NCBI RefSeq assembly: GCF_036898095.1 | Contig: NC_090751.1 | Coordinates: 75,358,680 to 75,422,679, forward strand | Source of the DNA: Palaemon carinicauda | Lineage: Eukaryota; Arthropoda; Malacostraca; Decapoda; Palaemonidae | Length of the DNA stretch: 64,000 nt | Direction: 5' to 3' | Shown here: in pieces, positions 40,917 to 50,790 of the stretch | Layout of the letters: each line of letters begins with the position of its first letter | Numbering within the stretch: position 1 is the first letter of the stretch | Notes under the pieces: model-generated | Told to the model about the DNA's origin: nothing | The model's input: the letters and a program-made list of their open reading frames with translations, nothing else | Database searches by the model: none | Program-made: the position numbers and the translations under genes

Positions 40917-41839
40917 AATACTATCATTGGCTGCACAGTAGAAGACATCATCAGCTTCATCATCATTTCTACTGTGCAGCAAATTCATCGCCATCATCAT
41001 TCAAGTTTTTCTTCAACTTCTTTCGTGGTGAGTACAGTAACAATCTTTATTTTCTACTTTAATATTCTAACATTTTAATATTTGTGCATGTTTTAGTTTA
41101 GTATGCATTAAGTTAAAGGGAAAGTTTTAAAAGTCTGAACAACACACAACTAACTCACTCACTCACTCACTCTCACTCTCTCTCGTAAATTGTTTTCCTG
41201 CTTTGCTACGTATGTACTGTATGATTTTATATAGATACAGTAAATAATATTTGTAATAACATATTTTCTAAAAGCTTTTACTGTAATATCATTATTTATC
41301 ACTTTCATCATGCGCGTTAAATGCCTTCGTTTGCTTACTGAGCATACTTTATGACGCCGTCGTTTCAGGCGGCGTCATAAAGAAAAACATTTCATTTGGA
41401 AGTCCTAAGAAAAATTAAGTAAAACATTGGTAAATAACAAAATCAACGTACTGTACTGAATAATCAATATAATCGATGCAAAAACTAACCTATACACACG
41501 TGTAAATGCATTTGTTTCTTCATTATGATCAGAGATAAACGTAAACAAAATATTGGTTGCCATTTTTTATCGTGCTTTTTGGCGTGTTTAAGAAACGCAT
41601 GACATAAAATCGCCTTTAATATTTGTCCCTGTTTTAGTTTAGGGTACTGTAGTACATGCATTAAGTGTTCTGTACATTAAAGGGTAGTTTGTTAACAGTA
41701 CTACGTACAAGGGAAGGTTTTAAAAGTCTGAATATACATGTTAAATAAATAGGTAAATATGGTGGTCACTACTTCGTGGGTTTTCACCTATCGCGGTCGG
41801 GTCTGGAACCTATCTACCCAGATAAACGAGGGCTCACTG
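40917..41839. other. Tig-2 3' untranslated and subterminal region
   Basis: AT-rich, no gene. A short inverted pair around 41353-41380 (gacgccgtcgtttcaggcgg, then cggcgtcata) could form a hairpin; its reverse-complement homologue is at 55566-55590 in Tig-3. Ends in the terminal inverted repeat. Confidence 0.6.
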
Positions 41840-41864
41840 TATACTGATTTCTATATTCAAATAT

Positions 41865-42085
41865 CACAAATTTCAAGTAATTTGTATTTTTCCTAACATA
41901 CTTACCGAGAACTACTTTCTTAGGAGGTACCTGGAATCTCCTCTCAACCAACCAGAGTTTTGTGTAGTCTACCCTACTTCCGTTTTCTGTGGGGCCTAAC
42001 TCAGGCGTAAGGAGAACGTGACCTGAGGGTAGTCCTGAGCTAGGTCGGCGTTAGCTTGAGTCTCGCTTGTCAATAAGTTCCTGGA
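41865..42085. repeat. DIRS-C left inverted terminal repeat
   Basis: ctactttcttaggaggtacc through cgttagcttgagtctcgctt matches the inverse of 48180-48350 (gcgagacccaagctaacg; ggtacctcctaagaaagtag). Confidence 0.9.
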
Positions 42086-42147
42086 TGGTACAAAACAGTC
42101 TTCAAGGGCAGTAAGGCACTCGGGAAAGGTAGGGAGGGCCATTACCC

Positions 42148-42247
42148 GAAAGTAGTTCTCGGTAAGTATGTTAGGAAAAATACAAATTACTTAAAATTTG
42201 TGATTTGTTCCAACACAGAGACTTACCTCGAACTACTTTCTTAGGAG
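42148..42247. repeat. DIRS-C internal complementary region
   Basis: gaaagtagttctcggtaagt to aaattacttaaaatttgtg, joined by AT to ttgttccaacacagagactt and acctcgaactactttcttag. These are the reverse complements of left and right tips, head to tail. Confidence 0.9.
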
Positions 42248-42587
42248 ACTTACACTTTAGGAGGTGGGAGTGTCTTCCTGAACTTCAGACCAAGCTAACC
42301 GGACATCCAGGAACCTAGATGGGAACTAGGTTGCAAAAAAAAAAATACGGGAAACGAAACGTAGGGAAAACTACACAAAGAGCTCATGTTAGTGTCTAAG
42401 TACTTACCCTTTAAAAAATTCCATGATGCCGAGTCCTGTGGCGAAGTTGTAGAGACATGTCTTCTTCGGGTTGTACAGTATGTGGGGTTATCTCCGAGCA
42501 GGGAAAGGAAAAAAGGGACAAGGGTGAAACGGAACGAACCTGTGTCTCTTGGTTTTGCTATCCACGATTGTACCTGGGGGTTCACCG
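42248..42587. other. DIRS-C 3' non-coding stretch
   Basis: About 340 bases between ICR and the recombinase stop codon; A10 run near 42338; no gene seen. Confidence 0.5.
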
Positions 42588-43640
42588 TTAAATCGCTTGG
42601 AGCGCGGAGATGACTGTCCCAATAGAGAAACCGTCTAAAGACCTCCTCGAGCAATCCTTGAGGTAATGCGTTGTGAAGGTCGACTGGTTCGACCAGGTGC
42701 TTGCTCTAAGGATCTGGCCCACCGCCATGTTTCTCTCAAAAGCTAGAGAAGTACTTAGACCCCTAATGTCATGGGGCCTGGGATTACTTGGCAGGGACAG
42801 TCCCTCATCATTATAGGCCCTGACAATAACCCGTCTCAGCCAAAAGGAGATGGTATTCTTAGCTACCTGCTTTTTCTTTACACCCGTAGAGACAAAAAGA
42901 TTTTTGATACCAGGGCGGAGATGGGCAGTCCTCTCAAGGTATTTTCTCACGGCACGGACGGGGCACAACTTCAAATCTTCTGGATTCCCTGTCCTAGGAA
43001 TAGCCGGCATTGAAAAGCCCTCGAACTTAGGGTCCCAGACCGCTGGATTCTGTGTCTTTGCTACGAAAGAAGGGACGAACTTGAGGGAGATCTCCCTCCA
43101 CCCCTTCGAATGAGAGATGTCGTAAGACAACCCATGGATCTCTCCTACTCTCTTAGCAGAGGCCAAGGCCAACAAGAAGACCGTCTTGAGAGCGAGATCC
43201 CTGTCCACTATGTCCTTCAGGGGTTCGAACGGCGGACCACTTAACATTTTCAATACCCTTGCCACGTCCCACTGCGGCACCCTGGAGGCCTGCGGAGGGC
43301 AAGCTTGTTCGAAGCTCCTGATGAGCATAGATATGTGCCTAGAGGCGCCCAGATCAATGCCGTTCAGAAGGAAGACTTGGCCCAAGGCTGCACGGACTCC
43401 TTTGATGGCCGGAATTGACATGCCCACTTCGTCTCTGAGATGCACTAGAAAATCTGCAATATCTGGGACCGAGGCTTTGAGAGGCACACCATTTCGTAAA
43501 AGTAGCCCATTTTGCTTGGTAGACCGCTGCTGAAGACCGTCTCAGATAACGTGACATCTTCTCTGCGGTACCTGTTGAATACCTTTCCTTCCTCAGGAGC
43601 CGCTCGATAGTCTCCAGGCGTGAAGGCGAAGAGACTGAGG
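42588..43640 (-). pseudogene. DIRS-C tyrosine recombinase, catalytic domain intact
   Basis: An open frame of 299 codons (43487-42588) contains the full catalytic set: Arg in LASAKRVGEIHGL, HxxR in PHDIRGLSTSL, and the Tyr box in TTHYLKDCSRRSLD. The core-binding N-terminus (ERLLRKERYSTGTAEKMSRY, then SAAVYQAKWATFTKWC) is in the frame of the upstream pol gene and shifts near 43490. That single shift is the only lesion I see; the same switch point in DIRS-B goes the other way, so it is probably mutation. Of all recombinases in the window this is the best preserved. Expected role: integration of the circular DNA at an AT-containing site without target duplication. Confidence 0.87.
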
Positions 43641-45883
43641 ATTGTCGTGGAACCTTTGGAAGTGTGGCTGCCGAAGAAGATCTGGCCTGTCGGGCAGAGG
43701 CCACGGGGGAAGACATGCCAGGTCCCTTAGATCCGCGAACCACTCCCTCTCCGGCCACCAGGGCGCTACCTAAGTCATCTTCTAAGTTTCGAGCCGTCCG
43801 TGCTCTGTTGAGCACTTGCCTGATCAATGCGAAGGGGGGAAAAGCGTACACGTCGAGGTTGTCCCATTTGTGTTGAAAAGCATCTTCCAACGCCGCCTTT
43901 GGGTCTCGGACAGGAGAACAAAATACGGGGAGTTGTGCATTCAGTCTGGTTGCAAAGAGATCCATCACCGGCGATCCCCATTTCTGAATGATGAATCTGG
44001 CTACTTCTGGGAGGAGGGACCACTCTGTTCCCACTACTTGTCCCATCCTGCTGAGCCCGTCGGCTAGGACGTTCTTTTTAGCTGAAATGAACCTTGCTGA
44101 AATCCCGATCTGTTCCGACTCGGCCCAATCCAGGATCTCCAAAGCGAGAACGCACAACTCCTTCGATTTTAGACCTCCGTGTTTCTTTATGTACGCTACT
44201 ACAGTGGCGTTGTCGCACATCAACGTCACTGTGTTTCCCCTCAGAAGATCTACGAACTGTAGGCAAGCTTCTCAGACTGCCTTCATCTCTAGGACGTTGA
44301 TGTGCTGACCTTTCTCCTCGTCTGTCCAAGTTCCTCTCGTTGTCTCGTTGAGGAGATGTGCCCCCCCACCCCTCTTTGGAGGCGTCTGTGAACAGAAGCA
44401 TCTCGGGAGGCTCGGTTGCGAAGGGCATCCCCTTGAGGGTATTCGACCGACACAGCCACCACTCCAGGGAGTGCATTGTCTCCGGCAGGACAGGTATTAA
44501 TTTGTAGGGCGAGTCCACTTGGTTCCAGAGCTCCTTCAGGTTCCATTGGATGCTCCTGAGTCTGACCCTCCCTTGGGGAACGAGTTTCTCCAATGACACT
44601 AGGTGCCCTATTAACCTTTGCCAGTCTTTGGCTCTCCTGGGTTGCCTCGATAGGAATGGCAGGAGGATCCGTTCCAGGTTGTTCAACCGTTCGTCCGATG
44701 GAAAGGCCCTCACTAGTCCGGAGTCCAGCACCATCCCCAAGTAGGTCATCCTGGTGGAGGGAGACAGATTCGATTTCTCCAGGTTGATCGTGATACCCAG
44801 ATCCTTGCAGAATTGAATTAGTTTTACTCCTTGTTCCTTCAAAACTTCCTCTGAGGAGGAAAGGAGTAACCAGTCGTCCAGGTATCGAATGAGGCGAATA
44901 CCCCGCTCGTGAGCCCACACAAAAACTGTCGAGAATACCTGGGGAGCTGTTGACAAACCGAAGCAGAGGGTCTTGAACTACAGGATCTGGGAACCCCACT
45001 TCACCCGGAGAAACTTCCTGCTTGAGGGGTGGATCGGGATTTGAAAGTATACGTCCTTGAGGTCTATGGCCATCATGTAGTCCTCTTCCCTCAAGGACTG
45101 CAAGACCGACTTCGGGGTGTCCATTTTGAAGTCCGTCTTGCAAACAAACTTGTTGAGGGCTGACAGGTCTATCACTGGTCTCCAACCCCCTGTTGCTTTC
45201 TCCACCAGAAAAAGACGACTGTAGAAGCCTGGGCCCGGATGTAGGACCACTTCCACCGCACCTTTCTCCATCATAGTGGAAACTTCCTCCTGAAGGGCCG
45301 CCCTCTTCAAGGGGTCCATGGGTGCTAGCCACTCCGCCAGACTGGCTGGGATCAAAGGTGGAGGTTCTGTTAGGAACAGGAGTCTGTATCCTTCCTTCAG
45401 TACGGATATTGTCCAGGGCTCCGCACCGTGGGCCCTCCTTGCTTGCCAAAAATATCTGAGGCATCCCCCACCCTGAGGCTTAGGCAGGAGTAGGGGGCCT
45501 CCCACTCTATCTCCTTCTGGAGGAGCGTCCTGAACGCCCTCTTCTGGACGCTGAGTAGGCTGTCCTAAAAGAGGAAGACGCTGCTGCTGCTGCGGTGGTT
45601 GAGCCCAAGAGGTAGATGGAGCGTCTCTCTCCGTCTGGCTAGGAGAGGCATGAGAAGTAGAGGGGCCATCCGATGTCGTCCTCCTGTAAGTGGGCCTCCT
45701 CACGGAGTGGGGTCTGGGTGCAACCACTTCCTTCCTTTTCAAGACCTTTTCCATGTCGTCCTCCAGTTGTTTCAACGGAAACAGGGAGTCACCCCACACA
45801 GGCAGGCTCCTCAAAGCCCTTGCCTCCCTGTCAGGGATTTTCCGGGAAAGCTTGGCTAAGACCGTATCCCTTTTCCTAAGCAC
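43487..45883 (-). pseudogene. DIRS-C reverse transcriptase-RNase H
   Basis: The frame begins with the gag C-terminus (VLAKLSRKIPDREARALRSL) and runs into RT: GFYSRLFLVEKATGGWRPVI, AIDLKDVYFQIPIHP with the motif A Asp present, FKTLCFGLSTAPQVF, and YLDDW. One TAG at 44978-44980 (Gln codon in the other families) splits it. RNase H starts LLFTDASKEGWGG at 44380, where a frameshift moves it to the frame of 44229-43354: LMCDNATVVAYIKKHGG, KKNVLADGLSR, then the DIRS linker (KWGSPVMDLFATRLN, VYAFPPF). All catalytic positions I can identify are intact. Two lesions only. Confidence 0.88.
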
Positions 45884-47971
45884 CCAGTTGACAGACAGGG
45901 AAAGAGACTGGAAAGTAAGGAACTTTAAGGTCTTTCCCCCCGGAGATGATGAGTTCCTTCAGGAGGTCTTGGTTCGCAGGGTTTGTCAAGTCGTAGGTGG
46001 CTTGAACACCTACCAGAGTGGAGGCCCACCAGTCCAACCAGGAGGCGACGTGGACTAAGTCCTTGGACATCTCCTCCATCATCGAAGCCTCCGACTGTGA
46101 AAAACAAATCAGGGCACCCTGACTCAACACTTCAAGGGAAGACTCCATTTTGCAGGCTCCCGGTCGCTGCCCCTCTGGTACATAAAACCTACTCTGGGAC
46201 CTGAGTCCCTGGAGTAACTTTGAGGAACTCTGGGACTTGGGGGCTTCGGCATTGCCCGCCACAACCTTGTCCACGTGGGCGTGGCCCAGGACCAAATCCC
46301 TGGCCACAGGCAGCGCCAGGGAGGGTTTCTGCTGCACGGGGGCCTCCATCAGTCGATTAAGGCTGGAACGCCAGGCATCCTCGTCGGCGGGAACAGGTTC
46401 CTCAATCCGGTGATGCCTCCGTATAAGACCTATCACCCTCCGATATGCCGAGTCCTCGGTTGGGGAACCTTCACCGTCGCCAGCAACGTCTGAGGCTGAG
46501 GCCGAGGTGACGGGCCGACGGGCACCCCCACATGTCGCTGTGGCTCGGACTCGACGAGCACCTCCCTGTGGTGGTAACAGTCTGTGCCAACGGGAACCTC
46601 CGCACTAGACCCGGGTGTCGGGACGGGAACCGCCGTGTCGGTGAGGACTACTGTCCGTAAATCGTCTTTGGGCAAAGAGGGCAAGACTTCCGTAGGCTGG
46701 CCAGACGGAGGAAGCCGTTCCTGCGAGTCCAAGGACCGGGTCAACTGTGCTGACCCGACTAAGCCGCCCATCCGAAAGCATGACTCCCCCGGCTAGGCGG
46801 GTTGAGCAGGAAGCTTCGCGGCCTTACGCCTACCTGAAGAGGCCTTCTCGCTCTGTTCCTTGCGAGGGTCATACTTATGCCTGGCAGAGGGCCTCCGTAG
46901 AGAATTGTCCCTGGGCCGGCGACTCGGAGAATGCGGAAACTCGTCGAAGTCCTCGACCCTCCTGCAGGGAACGAAGACCCATTCACCTTTTGGAGACCTA
47001 CTCCTCATGTACTTCCTCCTCGGGGATCTGGAACGTCTTCTGCTATACCTTGAACGTGACCTTGAACGGGAGCGCCTGCTCCTGGACCTCTCCCTCCTCC
47101 GACGGCGCCTCCTCCTCGCTTCACTCTCCGAAGAGACCAATGAGCCGGCCTTCAAAGACCCCGACGACACTGCATAACCCGACCGACGGGCGGGCTCGGG
47201 GGCAACGGAGGTCTTCGCAAACTGTTAAGTTCCGGAGGTCGTAGGTTGCAAAAACGAGTCAGGAACCGCCAACAGAGGGGCTGGAAGGGAGGTCGGCCGC
47301 ACCACGCTGGAGAACCAGGAATCTAGGCCATCCTCCATCCTCAACGGGGACCTACCTGGGGTTTTCGGGAGCTTCCACCCGAAGGGCTTCCCTACCGTCA
47401 AGTCCAACCTATCCTGGACGCCATCAGCTGCTGAGGTACCTGAAACGCAGGCCCAAGACACGGGCGAAGAAACAGGAACAGTATTACTACACATGGGGTC
47501 ATCGGAGGAGACGTGCCCCCCAATCACAAGGCCAGAGTCCCCAAGACCCCCAGACAAAGCACTTTCAGGCCCCTCACTAGCCTGTGAAGATTCAGCAACC
47601 CCCACATCCTGAATATTAGACTCTTGGGGAAGAGCCATCGGCACCTTTCCCGCAACGGATTTACCTCGTCCCCTACCCTGGGTAGGGGAAGAAGGAACAG
47701 AAACCTCGTCAGACCTCCCACCTGGCGACGGCAATGGCGAAGAGAAGCTCGCCTTCCTGGGGGACCGTTTAGAGGACTTCTTTTTCTTCGTGCTAAAACG
47801 AACCCACTGGATCTCACTCCAACTAACACACTCCGGGCACGTATCCGTCGGCGAGCACACTCTACCCCTACAGGAAGAGCAAAGGGAATGCGGGTCAACC
47901 TCCGGCTTGGATAGGAACGCTCCACACGACTTCCTGGCTCTAGGCCCAGGACAACGGCGGATCTGCTCCAT
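45876..47971 (-). pseudogene. gag: DIRS-C gag
   Basis: ATG 47971 (MEQIRRCPGPRARKSCG) is followed by the Cys module (DPHSLCSSCRGRVC, CPECVSW) and a Lys-rich run. Pro/Ser-rich sequence follows, with an in-frame TAA at 47225-47227. Then comes a striking Arg/Ser domain (RRRRRRRERSRSRR, SRSRSRYSRRRSRSPRR) at about 47110-47020. A TAG at 46793-46795 and frameshifts near 46440 and 45905 precede the C-terminal globular part (MMEEMSKDLVHVASWLDWWA). The RS domain is denser and closer to true SR proteins than that of DIRS-A. Confidence 0.85.
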
Positions 47972-48179
47972 CACAACACAAAACCACAAGACACAGGAAT
48001 GCAGGGAAAGGATAAGGAATACACTTGGGGAAGAACAAGGGAATCACGCGAACACGCGAGAACACAAGGGAAAGCACAGATATACCATGCGGGAACCACG
48101 TGGGACACACGAGTCGGGGACACAAAGGGTCGCAAGAGAATGGAGAGCGACGGGATGGTATCACGACGTGACCAGAGAA

Positions 48180-48375
48180 CTTACTGACGAGCGAGACCCA
48201 AGCTAACGCCGACCTAGCTCAAGACTACCCTCAGGGCACCTTCTCCTTATGCCTGAGTTAGTCCCTACAGAAAACGGAAGTATGGTAGACTACACAAAAC
48301 TCTGGTCGGTTGAGAGGAGATTCCAGGTACCTCCTAAGAAAGTAGTTCGAGGTAAGTCTCTGTGTTGGAACAAAT
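48180..48375. repeat. DIRS-C right inverted terminal repeat
   Basis: Inverse of 41900-42085, ending ctctgtgttggaacaaat. 47972-48179 between gag and the repeat is leader sequence without a gene. Confidence 0.9.
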
Positions 48376-48499
48376 ATACATAAACATGAAAATATGTTTA
48401 CATATATATAGAGTATAAGAAAAGAAAGTAATTAAGTAAAGACAAAACATTAAATGGCTGCCAAACGAGGACGAAAGACAGACACGTCTGTACATCGTC

Positions 48500-48694
48500 C
48501 GAGCCAAAAGTGAAGCGAGACATTTCACCGGTGTGTGAGGGGGAGGGGTAGCAAGCTACCCCTCCCCTACCCCTGCAAACTAGCACGGGGGTAGTAAACC
48601 CTCGTTAAAAATCTAATGGCTCGTCAATTTCAGCTACGCCGAAAGTAATACCCAATGTAAATAGCGTGGTTTGTATTCCAGTTACGGAACAAAT
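48500..48694. repeat. DIRS-A3 right inverted terminal repeat
   Basis: tcgtccgagccaaaagtgaa, the gtagcaagctacccc block, tcagctacgccgaaagtaa and the tip cagttacggaacaaat, homologous to 15850-16056 and 16600-16802. 48376-48499 upstream is AT-rich and includes the DIRS-A leader words gaggacgaaagacagacacg. Confidence 0.85.
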
Positions 48695-48923
48695 AATGCA
48701 ATCCTGCAGTTCTCATCTTCTTGCACAGTAATTAGGTGGTTATTTAAATTCTGGGAAAGAAATAATTAGCAAGATATGTTTAGGAAGGGGGAAGGGGTTA
48801 TAAAAAGAAAATAGCTCGGTTTCCCCACCAAATGACTCGGAACTGAAATGTCAACATAGTAAACCAAACAGAATTTGTGATGCCAGCATACATTTGATAT
48901 ACAGTACTGTATATTCAAAATAT
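48695..48923. other. Unassigned DNA between A3 and A4
   Basis: About 230 bases, AT-rich, no gene and no repeat that I recognise from elsewhere in the window, ending tattcaaaatat at the A4 junction. It could be genuine host sequence. Confidence 0.5.
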
Positions 48924-49140
48924 GACAAATTCGAAGATAATTTGTATTTTTCCTAACCATACAAACCTTAGCTATTTACAGAGGGTTTACCTTTTTGCGC
49001 AGCTGAAATGACAAGCCATTAGTTTTAACGAGGGTTAATTACACCCGCGCTAGTTAGCGGGGGGGTGGGGAAGGGTAGCTTGCTACCCCTCCCCCTCCAC
49101 ACACCGGTGACTTGCTTCACTTCACTTAAGAGGTAGGACT
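48924..49140. repeat. DIRS-A4 left inverted terminal repeat
   Basis: Same layout as 1835-2060; the caccggtgacttgcttcact and gcttgctacccc words recur inverted at 54595-54650. Confidence 0.87.
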
Positions 49141-49170
49141 TGACTTGGGGGTCAGGGATGGCGGGCACAT

Positions 49171-49275
49171 ATGTGTAAATAGCTAAGGTTTGTATGGTTA
49201 GGAAAAATACAAATTATCTTCAAATTTGTCATTTTTTCCGTAACCGAAATACAAACCACGCTATTTACAGAGGTT
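49171..49275. repeat. DIRS-A4 internal complementary region
   Basis: gtgtaaatagctaaggtttg to caaatttgtcattttttccg to acaaaccacgctatttacag; head-to-tail element tips. Confidence 0.85.
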
Positions 49276-49746
49276 GACTTACCCCTTAGGAAGGGTGGAA
49301 AGTCCCCAGCCTTACTGACTTCAGCTTGCCCGGGGGCTCGATCCCTCAGTGAGCAGCACTACAGAGAGGGAGCCCCTGTACCTCACAAGTTCCTAGCATC
49401 GCTAGGAACGAGTGGCCTACATAAGCAGTGTGAAGAGTGTATGACTCGTCCTATGAAGTTGACCTTGAGACCTTCAGATAGGAATTCTAGGATAGGACAT
49501 TCCCAATACCACCTCGTCAGGGTATGGGAGACGCAACAGTATTAAGCTTAATACTAGGAGCACAAAGAAGCATGGGTTACCTACAGAGGTCGAGGTCAGT
49601 TATGCGAGGACCAGGATGCTGCTTCCCCAAGAGAGGGGAGACTGAAGAAAGAAGTAAGGGTCAGACATACTCTTTCATTCACGCAGACTAAGACCGGGTA
49701 ACAACGCCCTCAACCTACTGCTACTTGTCCAAAAAGGAGCCTGAGG
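49276..49746. other. Conserved non-coding stretch, DIRS-A4
   Basis: Uninterrupted version of the stretch that Nimb-1 entered in A2. It contains the empty Nimb-1 site (ccaagagaggggagactg) near 49626. No gene. Confidence 0.6.
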
Positions 49747-50790
49747 TTAGACCAGCTGTTGTGCAGCCACCACAGGGACGATAGAAAACGTATCGAGGCT
49801 CCTGTGGGTCACGTCTTGCAGGTAGTGGGCTGTGAAGGTCGTTTGACGCTTCCAGACCCCAGCTTGAAGTATCTGCGTCACAGAGAAGTTTCTCTTGAAG
49901 GCCAGGGATGTAGCAATACCCCTGACATCGTGGGCCCAAGGGCGACGTGACGGAGGAGGGTCAGGATTCAGGGCATGGTGGATAACCCTTCGAATCCAAG
50001 CTGAGATGGTGTTCCTGGTGACCCTCCTCTTAGTCCTGCCTGTGCTCACAAACAAACCTCGCACATGAGGACGGACTGCAGCCGTTCTCTTCAAGTAGTG
50101 CCTCAGACACCTCACTGGACATAGTAGCAGCTGGTCAGGGTCGCTTGTTACAGAACGGAGACTCGCGATCCTGAAAGAGTCGAACCGAGGATCCGGCACT
50201 CCAGGATTCTGAGTCTTGGCAACAAACTCAGGGACGAACCTGAACGTTACCTCCCCCCATCTCCTTGAATGGGCGATGTCGTACGAGAGACCATGAAGTT
50301 CACTAACTCGCTTGGCCAAAGCCAAGGCGAGTAGGAAAGCCGTCTTCCAAGACAGGTGGCGATCGGAGGCCTGACGTAATGGCTCGAAGGGAGTTCTCTT
50401 AAGAGACCTGAGGACTCGAACCACGTTCCAAGGAGGGGGTCTCACTTCCAACTGGGGGCAGGTAAGCTCATAGCTACGTATGAGTAAAGAGAGTTCTAGC
50501 GATCAAGAAATATCCACGCCCTTCAATCTGAAGGCCAAGCTCAAGGCTGAGCGATAGCCTTTCACTGCCGAGACAGAAAGGCGCATTTCTTCCCGCAGAT
50601 ACACGAGGAAGTCGGCTACAGTATTGCTGGAATAGTGGCATCGAGTGGAGAGATACCCCTTCCACGACACCAACCACAAAAGACTCTCCACTTTGCTTGG
50701 TAGACTCCCTCAGAGGACCTTCGCAGGTGCCGAGACATTCTCTCCGCAACCTGTTGCGAAAAGCCTCTCTCGGCGAGGAGACGCTGGATA
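49747..50790 (-). pseudogene. DIRS-A4 tyrosine recombinase
   Basis: The catalytic domain is a clean frame from 50502 to 49747: Arg in LALAKRVSELHGL, HxxR in AHDVRGIATSLAF, Tyr in TAHYLQDVTHRSLD, so the active-site set is complete. The core-binding part (QRLLAERGFSQQVAERMSRH, SSEGVYQAKWRVF) at 50790-50640 is separated by a 5-base insertion near 50620 and a TGA at 50503-50505 (A2 has a Ser codon). Two lesions in an otherwise good copy. Confidence 0.87.

Larger units (their letters stand above)
33484..41839 (+). mobile_element. Tig-2: Tigger/pogo DNA transposon with near-complete transposase
   Basis: Ends cagtgagccctcg and cgagggctcactg, with TA on both sides (33482-33483 and 41840-41841). Inside each end the cgcggat/cgaagtagtga words recur. 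The transposase gene is at 39035-40916 on the plus strand. A CR1-like LINE sits in its 5' part inside a GA array. Without the LINE the element is about 3.8 kb, the same size as Tig-3. Confidence 0.92.
41865..48375 (-). mobile_element. DIRS-C: third DIRS family, one complete copy
   Basis: A 6.5 kb DIRS element on the minus strand: gag (47971-45876), RT-RNase H (45883-43500), tyrosine recombinase (43640-42588), ICR (42148-42247), and terminal repeats at 41865-42085 and 48180-48375. The left junction is caaatat|cacaaattt and the right ggaacaaat|atacataaac. Joining the flanks gives tcaaatatatacataaac, exactly the second copy of this host sequence at 33445-33462. Right tip and AT crossover are the same as in DIRS-A. 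Few lesions: a young copy. Confidence 0.92.
17867..48694 (-). mobile_element. DIRS-A3: left-truncated DIRS copy split by three insertions
   Basis: A divergent DIRS-A copy in pieces: 17867-20874, 29514-33483, 41840-41864 and 48376-48694. Tig-1, Tig-2 and DIRS-C lie between the pieces. The order on the minus strand is right terminal repeat (48500-48694), an upstream stretch, gag, RT-RNase H, recombinase, ICR and inner left repeat. The outer left repeat is missing at the A0 junction. The continuity across Tig-1 is direct: the RT codes up to 20874 and continues at 29514 with only a duplicated TA. The assignment of 32750-33483 to this copy is inference. Confidence 0.75.

Noticed and set aside
43480..43640. 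Possible programmed frameshift before the recombinase core, shared by DIRS-B and DIRS-C
   Set aside because: Both families switch frame just after a Trp-Cys pair, but one shift is +1 and the other -1, and A2 reads through in one frame there. Independent mutations are simpler.
46793..47170. Host SR-protein exon
   Set aside because: The RS tract is in frame with the DIRS-C gag Cys module and lies between the DIRS-C termini, so it belongs to gag.
46860..47177. Plus-strand Leu-rich open frame opposite the RS domain of DIRS-C gag
   Set aside because: It is the complement of Arg/Ser codons (cct, ctc); no start context or family match.
48695..48923. tRNA or SINE
   Set aside because: No A/B box pair or cloverleaf that I can support; left as unassigned.
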